The position numbers were made by a program, and so were the translations under genes. Under the pieces are notes generated by a model, which was not told where the DNA came from, ran no database searches, and saw only the letters and a program-made list of their open reading frames with translations. DNA of 56,351 nucleotides, taken from an uncultured Clostridium sp. (GTDB lineage: Bacteria > Bacillota > Clostridia > TANB77 > CAG-508). Positions 8,646 to 17,210 of the stretch are shown piece after piece (the first letter of the stretch is position 1; every line of letters starts with the position of its first letter). Location of the stretch: the NCBI GenBank assembly GCA_900553405.1, contig USDF01000002.1:1-56351 (forward strand). The letters run 5' to 3'.

Positions 8646-8695
8646 TTGTCGGAAACTCTCGTAAATATTATATCATTTACGAGAGTTTCCGACAA
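8646..8695 (-). promoter_or_regulatory. AbiE operon promoter embedded in a 21-bp inverted-repeat operator
   Basis: Arms 8646-8666 and 8675-8695 are perfect reverse complements around an 8-base spacer. On the minus strand the -35 TTGTCG is at 8690-8695 and the -10 TATAAT at 8667-8672, exactly 17 bases apart. The -35 lies in one arm, the -10 in the spacer, and transcription would begin in the other arm. A dimer of AbiEi on both arms would block polymerase completely. AbiEi autoregulation through inverted repeats is established; binding here is inferred. Confidence 0.85.
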
Positions 8696-8846
8696 GCATT
8701 TATATAAAATTTGTTAAAAAATATTGCTTTATAATAAAGTTTCTATTATATTTAATTAGATGACTGAGAAGACTTACTTCGGTAAGCAGTTATGATTTAG
8801 AATGTAGCTTATATAGAAATATATAAGCTATAGTTTTTATTATTAA
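8696..8846. other. Intergenic region with two hairpins
   Basis: No gene is visible. It holds a CTTAC-TTCG-GTAAG hairpin with a UUCG loop (8773-8786) and a perfect 11-bp inverted repeat (8805-8815 / 8820-8830) followed on the plus strand by TAGTTTTTATTATT, which would work as a plus-strand terminator. A short plus-strand RNA is possible, but I see no strong promoter for it. Confidence 0.4.
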
Positions 8847-8885
8847 AATTGCCGTTTTCATTATTTACGAATGAAAACGGCAATT
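8847..8885 (-). terminator. Terminator downstream of the alpha/beta hydrolase gene
   Basis: Perfect 16-bp inverted repeat (8847-8862 / 8870-8885) with a 7-base loop. On the minus strand it is followed by TTTAATAATAAAAAC. It begins three bases beyond the stop of the gene at 8889 and isolates the upstream gene block from the AbiE operon. Confidence 0.7.
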
Positions 8886-8888
8886 AAC

Positions 8889-9440
8889 TTATAAATAACT
8901 AACTATATCTTCAAATGTATCATATCCACTTTCACTATTGATATGTCCGCCATTATGTATTAAAACTTGTTCTGTTGCAACTGTATTAGCAAATTCTTTT
9001 TCTACTTCATATCTTACATATGGATCATTATCTGAGTAGAAACAAATTATCTCATTAGCATATGGTTTTACATCTTCCAAGTTATCAAAATACATTGATT
9101 TATTAACATTATCGTATTCTTCATTTATACCTAGATAATTATTAAATCCACATACGAATATTAACTTCTTAACTTTCACTTTATTTTCAACTAGAAATTT
9201 TGATATTAATATTGGTGCAATACTATGTCCTATAATTGTTGTATTTTCATTTATAAGACCTAAATCTAAATAATATTTTAACAACTTACTCCAATTTTCA
9301 TAATTTTGATATCCTACTCCAATTGGAAAATCTGGTACATATACTTGTTTGCCATCTGTTGCTATAAAATCTTGTAACCAACTAAACCAATTTCCAAATG
9401 GGCTTCCAAACGAACCATGTATTATAAAATAATTTTCCAT
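8889..9440 (-). CDS. RBBP9/YdeN-type alpha/beta serine hydrolase
   Basis: A 183-residue single-domain alpha/beta hydrolase. HGSFGSPFGNWFSWL at the N-terminus is the oxyanion-hole region, GHSIAP holds the nucleophile serine (about 93), SDNDPYV the acid (about 141) and GGHINSESGY the histidine (about 167). That order and size are those of the RBBP9/YdeN family, whose physiological substrates are mostly unknown. It follows the Sel1 gene by 21 bases and is the last gene of the cluster starting at 11620. Confidence 0.85.
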   Translation of the reverse strand: MENYFIIHGSFGSPFGNWFSWLQDFIATDGKQVYVPDFPIGVGYQNYENWSKLLKYYLDLGLINENTTIIGHSIAPILISKFLVENKVKVKKLIFVCGFNNYLGINEEYDNVNKSMYFDNLEDVKPYANEIICFYSDNDPYVRYEVEKEFANTVATEQVLIHNGGHINSESGYDTFEDIVSYL

Positions 9441-9461
9441 TTATTATACCTCCTAAATTAA

Positions 9462-10073
9462 CTATTTTTCAATCTCACTTTCATATTTATCTTTGTATTG
9501 TTCAAATTTAACTTTTGCTCTAGGCAATCCTGCATTTACTGCCATTTTTAAGTAATACTCTGACAATCTCAATTTTTTTTCTGTTCCAACTCCATTATAA
9601 TAAAAATTTGCCCCTAAATCATAAATTGCTGGAAGATGTCCTTGCATTGCACAATCATGTATTAATTCAAATGCTTTATTTACATCTTTTTCAACTTCTC
9701 CAAATCCAAAATAGTAGTACGCACCTAAACAAAATTTAGAAAATGCTTGTCTTCTGGGATTTTCTTTTTCTGCATTTATCAGACTTAATAGTGATTCATA
9801 AGCCTCAATATGTATCTGTTTTGCTTTTTCTTTATCTTGTTCTACTCCATCCCCAAAATAATAACAAGCACCAACTCCATAAGCACAACGAGGATCTCCT
9901 AACTCTTCTCCTTTTTCATACCAGTACATTGCCTTTTCAAAACTTTGCTCTGCTCCATTTTCTTCACTGTCATAACTTCTACCTAAAATATAACATGCAA
10001 ATTTATCACCTTTTTCAGCTTTTCTTCTTACATCATCCAAATCAAATATTATTGGTTTAATATTATTATTCAT
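9462..10073 (-). CDS. Sel1-repeat protein
   Basis: A 203-residue soluble protein built from four to five Sel1-like (TPR-class) helical repeats: AMYWYEKGEELGDPRCAYGV, then CLGAYYYFGFG-EKDVNKAFEL, then AIYDLGANFYYNGVGTEK. Sel1 repeats mediate protein-protein contacts; no catalytic domain or signal peptide is present. Its ATG overlaps the end of the upstream GNAT gene by eight bases, so the two are translationally linked. Partner unknown. Confidence 0.8.
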   Translation of the reverse strand: MNNNIKPIIFDLDDVRRKAEKGDKFACYILGRSYDSEENGAEQSFEKAMYWYEKGEELGDPRCAYGVGACYYFGDGVEQDKEKAKQIHIEAYESLLSLINAEKENPRRQAFSKFCLGAYYYFGFGEVEKDVNKAFELIHDCAMQGHLPAIYDLGANFYYNGVGTEKKLRLSEYYLKMAVNAGLPRAKVKFEQYKDKYESEIEK

Positions 10074-10692
10074 TTTCGACTTCTCCTAATCTTTTTAACA
10101 AAATATATCTTTTAATATTTTCATCTTTTTGATACCAAGTCTTTTCTTCATAGCCTAAATCATTTAAGTTTCTTAAACTATAAACATTACCAAAAGTTAC
10201 TTCTGCAATAATATTTTTAATTTCTTTTTCTCTTGCCATCTTCTCAAGATGTTTTACTAATATTTTTTGTAGTCCATATCCCCTATATTCTGGTAATACT
10301 ATAACACCATCTATATCAGCGCAATTTCCTTCTAATTTTGGAATCATTTGTTTTAATTCTTTCATTCTATTTGAAACTGATAAGAATATCCATGCAATCA
10401 TTTTGTCATCTAAAAAAGCACCATATATTTCGCCATCATTTATAGGGTCGTTAACTATTCTTAAATATGTTTCTTTTTTGAAAGGTAAAAAGTATCCTTT
10501 TTCTTCTTCTTTAAAATTATCTATTACAATATTTTGAATATTATATATATCATCAACATCATTAGCAGTACATTTTCTTATCTTTATATTTCTATTTCTA
10601 ATATATTTATATTCTTCTTCGTTTGCTTGTTGTTTTTCTTTTTTCTCTCCTATTGGAGTATTATTTTCATCAAATATATCTATATATTCCAT
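10066..10692 (-). CDS. GNAT-family N-acetyltransferase
   Basis: A 208-residue protein with an N-terminal lead (YIDIFDENNTPIGEKKEKQQ) that resembles the beginning of Nudix/IPP-isomerase-like proteins, then a GNAT domain from about residue 35. The acetyl-CoA loop is VLPEYRGYGLQKILVKHLEK and the C-terminal segment NVYSLRNLNDLGYEEKTWYQ matches motif B. Substrate unknown. The short Nudix-like lead suggests an old domain fusion or truncation, but this is weak. It overlaps the Sel1 gene by eight bases. Confidence 0.8.
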   Translation of the reverse strand: MEYIDIFDENNTPIGEKKEKQQANEEEYKYIRNRNIKIRKCTANDVDDIYNIQNIVIDNFKEEEKGYFLPFKKETYLRIVNDPINDGEIYGAFLDDKMIAWIFLSVSNRMKELKQMIPKLEGNCADIDGVIVLPEYRGYGLQKILVKHLEKMAREKEIKNIIAEVTFGNVYSLRNLNDLGYEEKTWYQKDENIKRYILLKRLGEVENE

Positions 10693-10722
10693 AAAACACC
10701 TCTTTATTTTTTTATCTAGTAT

Positions 10723-11076
10723 TTATTCATCAAATAATTTACATTGCTCTTTATTCCATGCTGGAGTACATACAATTGCAAGTTTAAATGAACCTTCCCA
10801 ATAATAAATATCTTTCTTATGTATAAATATAATATCTCCTTTTTTAAAATTAAAACATTCATCATCTCTTTTATAAATTGTTCCATTACCTTCTAATATA
10901 TAACATAATTCTTCACATTCTAAATTTGAACAATATCCTTTTTCTGGATATCTTCCATTAATTTCATTTATACAGAAATCTAAATTCTTTTCATTCAAAT
11001 CTATTGAATATTCTAGCACTGAACTGGTATCTGCATATTTAAATTTTTTTGCTTGTTCTTCTTTAACTATTTTCAT
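10723..11076 (-). CDS. Small cupin-domain protein
   Basis: A 117-residue protein with a single cupin_2 barrel: ECEELCYILEGNGTIYKRD is cupin motif 1 and FNFKKGDIIFIHKKDIYYWE is motif 2. The usual metal-binding histidines of motif 1 (HxH) are not present, so it may bind a ligand without redox chemistry. It starts four bases after the peptide deformylase stop and is in the same transcript. Confidence 0.8.
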   Translation of the reverse strand: MKIVKEEQAKKFKYADTSSVLEYSIDLNEKNLDFCINEINGRYPEKGYCSNLECEELCYILEGNGTIYKRDDECFNFKKGDIIFIHKKDIYYWEGSFKLAIVCTPAWNKEQCKLFDE

Positions 11077-11080
11077 AACT

Positions 11081-11620
11081 TTATTTCTCCCTTAAATTAT
11101 ATTTATTAATATTATCTATTGTAGCAAAACCATTATGTTCTTTTACCTTTTCAAGAAATACAATTTCCTCTAAGTGATCACATTCATGTTGTACTAACCT
11201 TGCAAAAAATCCATGCAATTGTTTTATTATTTGATTACCATTTTCATCACAATATGTTAATTCTACATCTTTATATCTCTCTACTTTACCTCTAATACTA
11301 GGGACACTCATACATCCTTCATATTGTATATCTGTTTCTTTTGATATTTCTCTCCAAGTAGGATTTATCATTGCTGTTACAGGATTTTCTTCTGCATCAT
11401 TATATTTAATATTTTCTTTTTTAGCACCTACTACAATTATTCTCTTATTTATACCTATTTGTGGTGCAGCAATTCCTACTCCAGTACCAAATTCTAATGT
11501 TGACTTTAAATCTTCTATGATGTCTAATATTTCTTTAGTTATATTTTTTATATCTACTTCATCACATTCTTTTTCAAGAACAGGGTCTCCCACTTCTCTT
11601 ATTTTTAAAACTTTCCCCAT
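11081..11620 (-). CDS. def: Peptide deformylase
   Basis: Removes the N-terminal formyl group from nascent proteins at the ribosome exit. All three family motifs are present: GVGIAAPQIG (47-56), EGCMSVP with metal ligand Cys103, and QHECDH with His145, Glu146 and His149. At 179 residues it has the length of type I/II enzymes. The segment after the HExxH motif is LEEIVF instead of the usual LDGILF, a mild divergence common in secondary deformylases. A plain start at 11620 was chosen. Confidence 0.92.
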   Translation of the reverse strand: MGKVLKIREVGDPVLEKECDEVDIKNITKEILDIIEDLKSTLEFGTGVGIAAPQIGINKRIIVVGAKKENIKYNDAEENPVTAMINPTWREISKETDIQYEGCMSVPSIRGKVERYKDVELTYCDENGNQIIKQLHGFFARLVQHECDHLEEIVFLEKVKEHNGFATIDNINKYNLREK

Positions 11621-11816
11621 ATTTTCCTACTTTCTTACTCATATTTTCCAGTATTTCAAGGATTTTGCTCAATTTTCTAAAAAATATTTTATGTGTTTCC
11701 ACTTACCACTTAAGCAATTACTCTAACTTTCACACCCAAATTTTGATGTTCTTCTTTACCAAATCTGCCTTTTTGTTCAAAAGTTATAATCTCTGAAACC
11801 ATATCAAAATCAAGTA
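11621..11816. other. Intergenic, with an alternative minus-strand frame at the rlmD end
   Basis: Between def and rlmD a minus-strand frame that overlaps the last codons of rlmD in another register stays open to about 11715, reading HVILDFDMVSEIITFEQ and then GRFGKEEHQNLGVKV. It has protein-like composition but no ribosome site or recognisable family. It may be a relic or a natural extension of rlmD that has lost its frame. Nothing else is visible. Confidence 0.3.
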
Positions 11817-13187
11817 TTACATGTCTTGTTTTAGTTGTAGCACTGACACGCACTCCACATGGCTTGTAAACGGAAACATATCTACTGGTTGTATATTACC
11901 TATTTCATAATTTTCATTAAGTAACTTCATATCTCTTACCATAGTTGCAGGATTACAACTAATATAAACTACCTTTTTAGGCTTAACCGCTAAAATATTG
12001 TTAATTGTATTGTTGTCTAATCCCTTACGTGGAGGATCTACTATTATTACATCAGGATAAACTTGTTTCTTTTCCATTAAATTAGAAAATATTTTTTCTA
12101 CATCTCCTGCAAAAAATTCTATATTTTCAATATTATTTATCTTCGCATTTTCTTTTGCATCTTCAATTGCTTGCTCTACAATTTCTATTCCATAAACTTT
12201 TTTTACATAGCTTGAAGCAAAAATTCCTATTGTTCCAATTCCACAATATAAATCAAATAATACATCATCTTTGCTTAAGCCTGCCATTTCAATTGCTGTA
12301 TTGTATAAAACTTCTGCTTGTACTGGGTTTACTTGGTAGAATGACATTGGAGAGATTTTAAATGTATAATCTCCTAATATATCATAAATATATCCATCTC
12401 CATGAAGAACTACATTTTCATATCCTAGTATTACATTTGTGTTTTTCATATTTATATTTTTTACAATTGTTTTTACATTGTATTGTCTTACAAGCATTTC
12501 AACAAGTTCTGTTTCATACGGTATTTTTTTGCCATTTACAACTAATATACACATTATTTCGTGTGTACGAATTCCTACTTTTATTACAATATGGCGAATT
12601 AGCCCCTCTAATGCCTCTTCATTATATACTGGTATATTTTTTTCTATTATAAATTTTTGAATAGAAAATGCTATTTTTTGTGTTTCTATATTTTGAATAA
12701 AACATTCTTTTATTCCTATAATTTCATGTGTTCTTTGTGCAAAGACTCCTACTTGTATTTCGCCTTGTTTATTTAGTCCTACTGGAAATTGAGCTTTATT
12801 TCTATAATTATATGGATTGCCCATTCCTATTGTTTTTTCTACTTTTATATTAGCTCCATTAAAGGTTTTGCTCACTAAATTCTGTACATTTTTTTGTTTT
12901 ATATTTAATGTTTCTTCATAATCAATATGTCTTAAATCACAGCCACCACATCTTTTGTATGTACTGCAATCTTCTTCCACTCTAAAAGGAGATTTTTCTA
13001 GTATTTCTACTACTTTTCCATATCCATAAGAAGAAAGTACTTTCACTATAATTATTTTTACTTTTTCGCCTTTCATGGCATACGGAATAAATATGGTGAA
13101 ATCATTTATTTTAGCAATGCCTTCTCCATTCATTCCATAATCTATAATGTCTACAATATATTCTTCATTCTTTTTTATTTTTTCCAT
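11817..13187 (-). CDS. rlmD: 23S rRNA (uracil-C5)-methyltransferase, RlmD/RumA family
   Basis: A 456-residue SAM-dependent RNA methyltransferase. An N-terminal TRAM domain (about 1-60) is followed by the iron-sulfur cysteines CSTYKRCGGC (74, 80, 83) with a fourth near 160. The SAM motif FDLYCGIGTIG lies near 316, and YISCNPATMVRD (about 410) contains the catalytic cysteine. These enzymes methylate U747 and/or U1939 of 23S rRNA; Gram-positive members may do both, so site specificity is not assigned. The stop overlaps a possible alternative frame downstream. Confidence 0.9.
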   Translation of the reverse strand: MEKIKKNEEYIVDIIDYGMNGEGIAKINDFTIFIPYAMKGEKVKIIIVKVLSSYGYGKVVEILEKSPFRVEEDCSTYKRCGGCDLRHIDYEETLNIKQKNVQNLVSKTFNGANIKVEKTIGMGNPYNYRNKAQFPVGLNKQGEIQVGVFAQRTHEIIGIKECFIQNIETQKIAFSIQKFIIEKNIPVYNEEALEGLIRHIVIKVGIRTHEIMCILVVNGKKIPYETELVEMLVRQYNVKTIVKNINMKNTNVILGYENVVLHGDGYIYDILGDYTFKISPMSFYQVNPVQAEVLYNTAIEMAGLSKDDVLFDLYCGIGTIGIFASSYVKKVYGIEIVEQAIEDAKENAKINNIENIEFFAGDVEKIFSNLMEKKQVYPDVIIVDPPRKGLDNNTINNILAVKPKKVVYISCNPATMVRDMKLLNENYEIGNIQPVDMFPFTSHVECVSVLQLKQDM

Positions 13188-13248
13188 TTGTGTTCTCCTT
13201 TAAAAAATTCAATTTAAATTGTCTTATATAAAATTTTAATTCTTGATT

Positions 13249-14157
13249 CTATTTTATTCTTTTTCCTTGTACTAAAGGATTCAAGTCTCTTATTTTTACA
13301 TTTGCTAGATTAATACTTGGTATTTCTTCAATTGTTATATTTTCAAATTTATCAAAACATTCAAGTAACTTCAAATCCTTTGTTTCCTTTAATTTAAAAA
13401 TTAAATCTTCCTCATTATCAATATACAACTCTTCATAAGTAATATACTTTTTATTAATTCCGTATTTTGTAATATAAGCCAAAAGTTCCATCATATAATT
13501 ATCCTCATTAGAATGACAATAACAATCTATACTTTTGCTAATTTCTAAAACTTTATTTGCAATGCTTCTCGTCTTAAATCCTATTTCATTGTCATAAATT
13601 TCTATATCGTTTATGATGTTCTTTATATCTTCATAATCTACATTTTTTGTCCAAGAAATTCCTGTAAGAATTACTCCATCTAGTCTATCAGCACATACTT
13701 TTGGACGTTCATTATCAACTATGTTATATTTTTTAAAATTAATAATATCTTCAATTTCAATGTTGTCTTCTTTCAAACATCTACTTAAATATGCATCGTT
13801 TTTTAATATTTTTTCTGTATTTTCTTCTGTACTTTCTTGATTTTTATAATCCTTATTCATATAATCTATTACATGCGAAAAACATGGAGTAGCAATATCA
13901 TGAAAAAGTCCAGCCAAAGTAGCTCTTTTGTCTTTAGTACATTTCCAAGTTAATAATGCAACTGTTAACGAATGATCATATCTTGTAATATTTTCTTTAA
14001 AATTATATATATTTTTAGATGCATAATCCATTCCACAAAAATATCCTACCTTTTTTAATCTAATTAGACAAGGAGTCTCTAAATATTTATTTAAAAAATT
14101 AGGTTTTTTATTATATTCTAATATGTCTAAATAAAATTCAAGCAAAGTATTTTTCAT
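13249..14157 (-). CDS. HD-domain phosphohydrolase-like protein
   Basis: A 302-residue cytosolic protein with an HD domain in its N-terminal half: YDHSLTVALLTWKC gives the first histidine, LAGLFHDIATPCFSHVID the HD pair, and CADRLDGVILTG the last aspartate. That arrangement resembles dNTPase- and phosphatase-type HD proteins acting on nucleotides. The C-terminal third has no domain I recognise. It stands alone between rlmD and tRNA-Leu. Substrate unknown. Confidence 0.75.
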   Translation of the reverse strand: MKNTLLEFYLDILEYNKKPNFLNKYLETPCLIRLKKVGYFCGMDYASKNIYNFKENITRYDHSLTVALLTWKCTKDKRATLAGLFHDIATPCFSHVIDYMNKDYKNQESTEENTEKILKNDAYLSRCLKEDNIEIEDIINFKKYNIVDNERPKVCADRLDGVILTGISWTKNVDYEDIKNIINDIEIYDNEIGFKTRSIANKVLEISKSIDCYCHSNEDNYMMELLAYITKYGINKKYITYEELYIDNEEDLIFKLKETKDLKLLECFDKFENITIEEIPSINLANVKIRDLNPLVQGKRIK

Positions 14158-14330
14158 TATTTTTCTTACCTTTCTATATTTTATGCAAATTCATTTTCTT
14201 GTTTTATAATTTTAGTCTATTTTTTTATTTGCAATAGTTTCAAATTTTCCTTTTTTCTTATTTATATCATAAAATTTGCATAAAAACAATTGTAATATTT
14301 TTTTCTTTGAATTGTTTTTATACAACAAAA

Positions 14331-14364
14331 AAAATCAATCAGATTTTATTTTCTGATTGATTTT
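14331..14364 (-). terminator. tRNA-Leu terminator
   Basis: Perfect 13-bp inverted repeat (14331-14343 / 14352-14364) with an 8-base loop. On the minus strand it is followed by a run of T (TTTTTTTTGTTG). It sits about 40 bases beyond the 3' end of tRNA-Leu. Confidence 0.75.
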
Positions 14365-14404
14365 TGTATCAACTCTGTTCTATTAGTTTGAACAGAAACG
14401 TCAT

Positions 14405-14487
14405 TGGTGCGGATGAGAGGACTTGAACCCCCACCCTTTCGGACTAGATCCTAAGTCTAGCGCGTCTGCCAGTTTCGCCACATCCGC
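14405..14487 (-). tRNA. tRNA-Leu (anticodon TAG), CCA encoded
   Basis: On the minus strand GCGGATG pairs with CATCCGC, with discriminator A and an encoded CCA (14405-14407). The anticodon stem CTAGA/TCTAG encloses CTTAGGA, giving anticodon TAG. The long variable arm is as expected of a class II leucine tRNA, and the T loop reads TTCAAGT. Confidence 0.95.
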
Positions 14488-14507
14488 ATTTCCTATCGAC
14501 AATATTT

Positions 14508-14537
14508 ATATTAGCACATTTTGCTCTTTATTGTCAA
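14508..14537 (-). promoter_or_regulatory. tRNA-Leu promoter
   Basis: Minus strand: -35 TTGACA at 14532-14537 and -10 TAATAT at 14508-14513, with an 18-base spacer, 21 bases upstream of the tRNA. A full-consensus -35 is typical of stable-RNA promoters. Confidence 0.75.
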
Positions 14538-14619
14538 TAGGTATTTTCAATTTTTTTGCTTTTATTTTACCCTATTTTTCCATACTAATTCTAAACTTTC
14601 TAACCATTTTGTAGTAGTA

Positions 14620-15744
14620 TTAATTTATTACTTCACTCATTACCTTTGCTAAATATTTCATACTATTTAAACATTGATCCATTGTATTTCCTGTAGCCCC
14701 CACTTCTATTATGCATGCTGCTTTTGCTAGATGTTGATTATACCTACTATTTCTTAATATTATTGGTTTAAATAATCCTGGATATAATTCATTTGCTTTT
14801 TCTTGTACTTTTATAGCAAATTTTAAGTTATCATTCCAATTTTCGTGCTCTAGTCCTCCTCCATCTGTCCCTATTACAAACATAATTTGTGCTGCTTGTT
14901 CTTCTCCAATTTGAACAGTTGGTGCATATGTATAATCTCCTATTGCATCTCTATGTAAATCTATTACAATATCTGTATTATCATATTGTTTTAATAAGTT
15001 CTTAACTGTAATTAATGATCTTCCATATGACCCATTATATGCAGGATAATCATGATATGTATTATCATGAATTACATTATATCCATAACTCTTTAATTGA
15101 TTTGTAAGTTCTGTTCCAACTCTTACTACATTATAATTAAAATCTGTTGTTCTATATGTTCCTGTTTGTTCATACTCAAAGTTTTCACTTGGTGTATAAC
15201 TTTCACATGTATGTGTATGAAATAATAAAATATTTTCTTTGTTAACAGTTATATCTGGTTTCAACATTTCTTCTGTTAATTCATATTCTGTTTCATTTCT
15301 TACTTTTACACCATTATATTCATTTGTAAACTTAGTAGGTACATTATTTTCTACTACTTTTGTTTCAAGTCCTGTTTTCGCTTGTTCTACTACTACATCA
15401 TTATTTTCTTCTTTTATCTCCTGATTTTCTGTTTTATTTTCTTTTGGTCTAATTTCGTTAAGCATTGCTAATTGTTTAGATACAGTATACTCCAGAAAGT
15501 TTATTCCTTCTATTTTCTCTCCAAAATCTTCCACGTTTCCATTTACTTGTTTCATCATTGGTATAGTCTCTTCTAGGCAAGATTCTAGTCTATTTTTATT
15601 CAAAATTCCCTGTAATTTTATTTCTTCTTTTTGATTACTTTGTTTTATTATTTTTATAAACATAAATAAACATACAAGTACTATTCCTAGTTTTATTCCA
15701 TATTTTAGAACGTCTTTTTTATTTAAAATTGTCACATTTACCAT
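14620..15744 (-). CDS. spoIIP: Stage II sporulation protein P
   Basis: A 374-residue membrane-anchored peptidoglycan hydrolase that, with SpoIID and SpoIIM, thins septal wall and drives engulfment of the forespore. A single transmembrane helix (YGIKLGIVLVCLFMFIKII) follows a short cytoplasmic tail. The C-terminal amidase domain shows LLFHTHTCESYTP and IDLHRDAIGDYTY, supplying the zinc-binding histidines. I use the ATG at 15744, with GAAAGGAAAAC upstream, over a TTG seven codons earlier. A sigma-E-like promoter lies upstream at 15780-15808. Confidence 0.92.
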   Translation of the reverse strand: MVNVTILNKKDVLKYGIKLGIVLVCLFMFIKIIKQSNQKEEIKLQGILNKNRLESCLEETIPMMKQVNGNVEDFGEKIEGINFLEYTVSKQLAMLNEIRPKENKTENQEIKEENNDVVVEQAKTGLETKVVENNVPTKFTNEYNGVKVRNETEYELTEEMLKPDITVNKENILLFHTHTCESYTPSENFEYEQTGTYRTTDFNYNVVRVGTELTNQLKSYGYNVIHDNTYHDYPAYNGSYGRSLITVKNLLKQYDNTDIVIDLHRDAIGDYTYAPTVQIGEEQAAQIMFVIGTDGGGLEHENWNDNLKFAIKVQEKANELYPGLFKPIILRNSRYNQHLAKAACIIEVGATGNTMDQCLNSMKYLAKVMSEVIN

Positions 15745-15779
15745 ATATGTTTTCCTTTCGTACAAACCTATTATATATT

Positions 15780-15808
15780 AGTATATGCTTGTACTTAGGA
15801 ATTTATGC
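15780..15808 (-). promoter_or_regulatory. Candidate sigma-E promoter of spoIIP
   Basis: Minus strand: GCATAAAT (15801-15808) and CATATACT (15780-15787), 13 bases apart. The latter resembles the sigma-E -10 CATACAnT. spoIIP is a mother-cell sigma-E gene in Bacillus. The match is partial. Confidence 0.4.
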
Positions 15809-15841
15809 TAATAGAAATAGAGATTTCAATCACATATAATA

Positions 15842-15877
15842 AAAAGTATATATATTCTAAATAATATATATACTTTT
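15842..15877 (-). terminator. hisS terminator
   Basis: Perfect 15-bp, entirely AT-dominated inverted repeat (15842-15856 / 15863-15877) with a 6-base loop, 12 bases beyond the hisS stop. On the minus strand it continues into TTATTATATG, so the T tract is weak. Confidence 0.5.
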
Positions 15878-15889
15878 ATTTAAATATTG

Positions 15890-17197
15890 TTATTTAATTT
15901 TCTTAATTACTTCTTCTATTTTTAGAGTTTCTTGTTCTCCTGTTTGCATATTTTTTAAAGTAACTGTATTGTTTGCTATTTCATCTTCTCCTATTACTAT
16001 AACATATGGAATAGCAAGTCTATCTGCATATTTGAATTTAGCTTTTATTTTTTTATTTTCTAAATAAACTTCTGCGTTTATATTCTCACTTCTTAATTCT
16101 GTTGCTACTTCTAATGCTTTTGAATTATCTTCTACCATTGAAACTACTAAGACTTTTGAAATTGAATTTTGTTCTTCTTTTAGTGCATTTAGTTCATTTA
16201 ATTTATAGAATAGTCTTGTTAATCCTATAGAGATTCCTACTCCAGGTAATTTTTTATCTGTATAATATTCTGCTAAATTATCATATCTTCCGCCTGAGCA
16301 AACACTTCCTAATTCACGATATTCATTTAAAAACGTTTCATAAACTGTTCCAGTATAATAGTCTAAACCTCTTGCTATTGTTAAGTCTACTTTAAAGTTA
16401 GAATTTGGAACACCAAAAGCTTTAACATATTTTACAACTTGTTTTAGTTCTTCTAAACCTTCATTAAATATTTCATTAGTATAATTTAATTTTTCTAATG
16501 AATCTATTTTTTCTTCAGTTGTTCCACTAATTTCAATAAAGTTTATTATATCATTTATTTGATTTTCACTTAATTCTAAATCTTTTAAACATTCTATAAC
16601 ATTTTCTTTGCCTATTTTTTCGATTTTATCTATTATACGCATAATGTCTACAGATTTATCTTCTAAATCTAATTCTTTGAATAGACCAGATAATAATTTA
16701 CGATTATTTATACATATTGTAAAATCTTTAAATCCTAAATCTTTAATTGTACTATATATTACTGCTGGCATTTCTGCATCATTTATTATGCTTAATTCTC
16801 CATCACCTATAATATCTATATCACATTGATAAAATTCACGGAATCTTCCTTTTTGTGGTCTTTCTCCACGATATACTTTTCCTATTTGATATCTTCTAAA
16901 AGGAAAGCTTAAATCGTTATAATATTCAGTTACATATTTGGCAAGTGGTACTGTTAAATCAAAACGAAGTGCTAAATCATTGTCTCCTTTTTGGAAACGA
17001 TAGATTTGTTTTTCTGTTTCTCCTCCAGCTTTTGCTAAAAGTACATCTGACATTTCTATTATTGGTGTATCTATTGGTAAAAAGCCAAACTTTTCATATG
17101 ATTTTTGTATTTTTTCTTTCATTTTATTAAATAGAATTTGCTCTTTTGGTAGCAGTTCCATAAAGCCTGGCAATGTTCTTGGTTCTATTTTGTTCAT
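15890..17197 (-). CDS. hisS: Histidyl-tRNA synthetase
   Basis: A 435-residue class II aminoacyl-tRNA synthetase charging tRNA-His. Motif 2 is seen in PFRRYQIGKVYRGERPQKGR, the histidine-specific loop in LARGLDYYTGTVYET and motif 3 in LPGVGISIGLTRL. The C-terminal anticodon-binding alpha/beta domain begins near residue 335. Length is normal. A MITE-like 117-bp palindrome sits immediately upstream, between hisS and the preceding MBL gene. No T-box leader is visible. Confidence 0.95.
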   Translation of the reverse strand: MNKIEPRTLPGFMELLPKEQILFNKMKEKIQKSYEKFGFLPIDTPIIEMSDVLLAKAGGETEKQIYRFQKGDNDLALRFDLTVPLAKYVTEYYNDLSFPFRRYQIGKVYRGERPQKGRFREFYQCDIDIIGDGELSIINDAEMPAVIYSTIKDLGFKDFTICINNRKLLSGLFKELDLEDKSVDIMRIIDKIEKIGKENVIECLKDLELSENQINDIINFIEISGTTEEKIDSLEKLNYTNEIFNEGLEELKQVVKYVKAFGVPNSNFKVDLTIARGLDYYTGTVYETFLNEYRELGSVCSGGRYDNLAEYYTDKKLPGVGISIGLTRLFYKLNELNALKEEQNSISKVLVVSMVEDNSKALEVATELRSENINAEVYLENKKIKAKFKYADRLAIPYVIVIGEDEIANNTVTLKNMQTGEQETLKIEEVIKKIK

Positions 17198-17210
17198 TTT
17201 ATTTCCTCCT

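Noticed and set aside
12155..12660. Plus-strand open frames inside rlmD and other minus-strand genes
   Set aside because: They are Leu/Phe/His-rich mirror frames of well-conserved minus-strand genes without ribosome sites.
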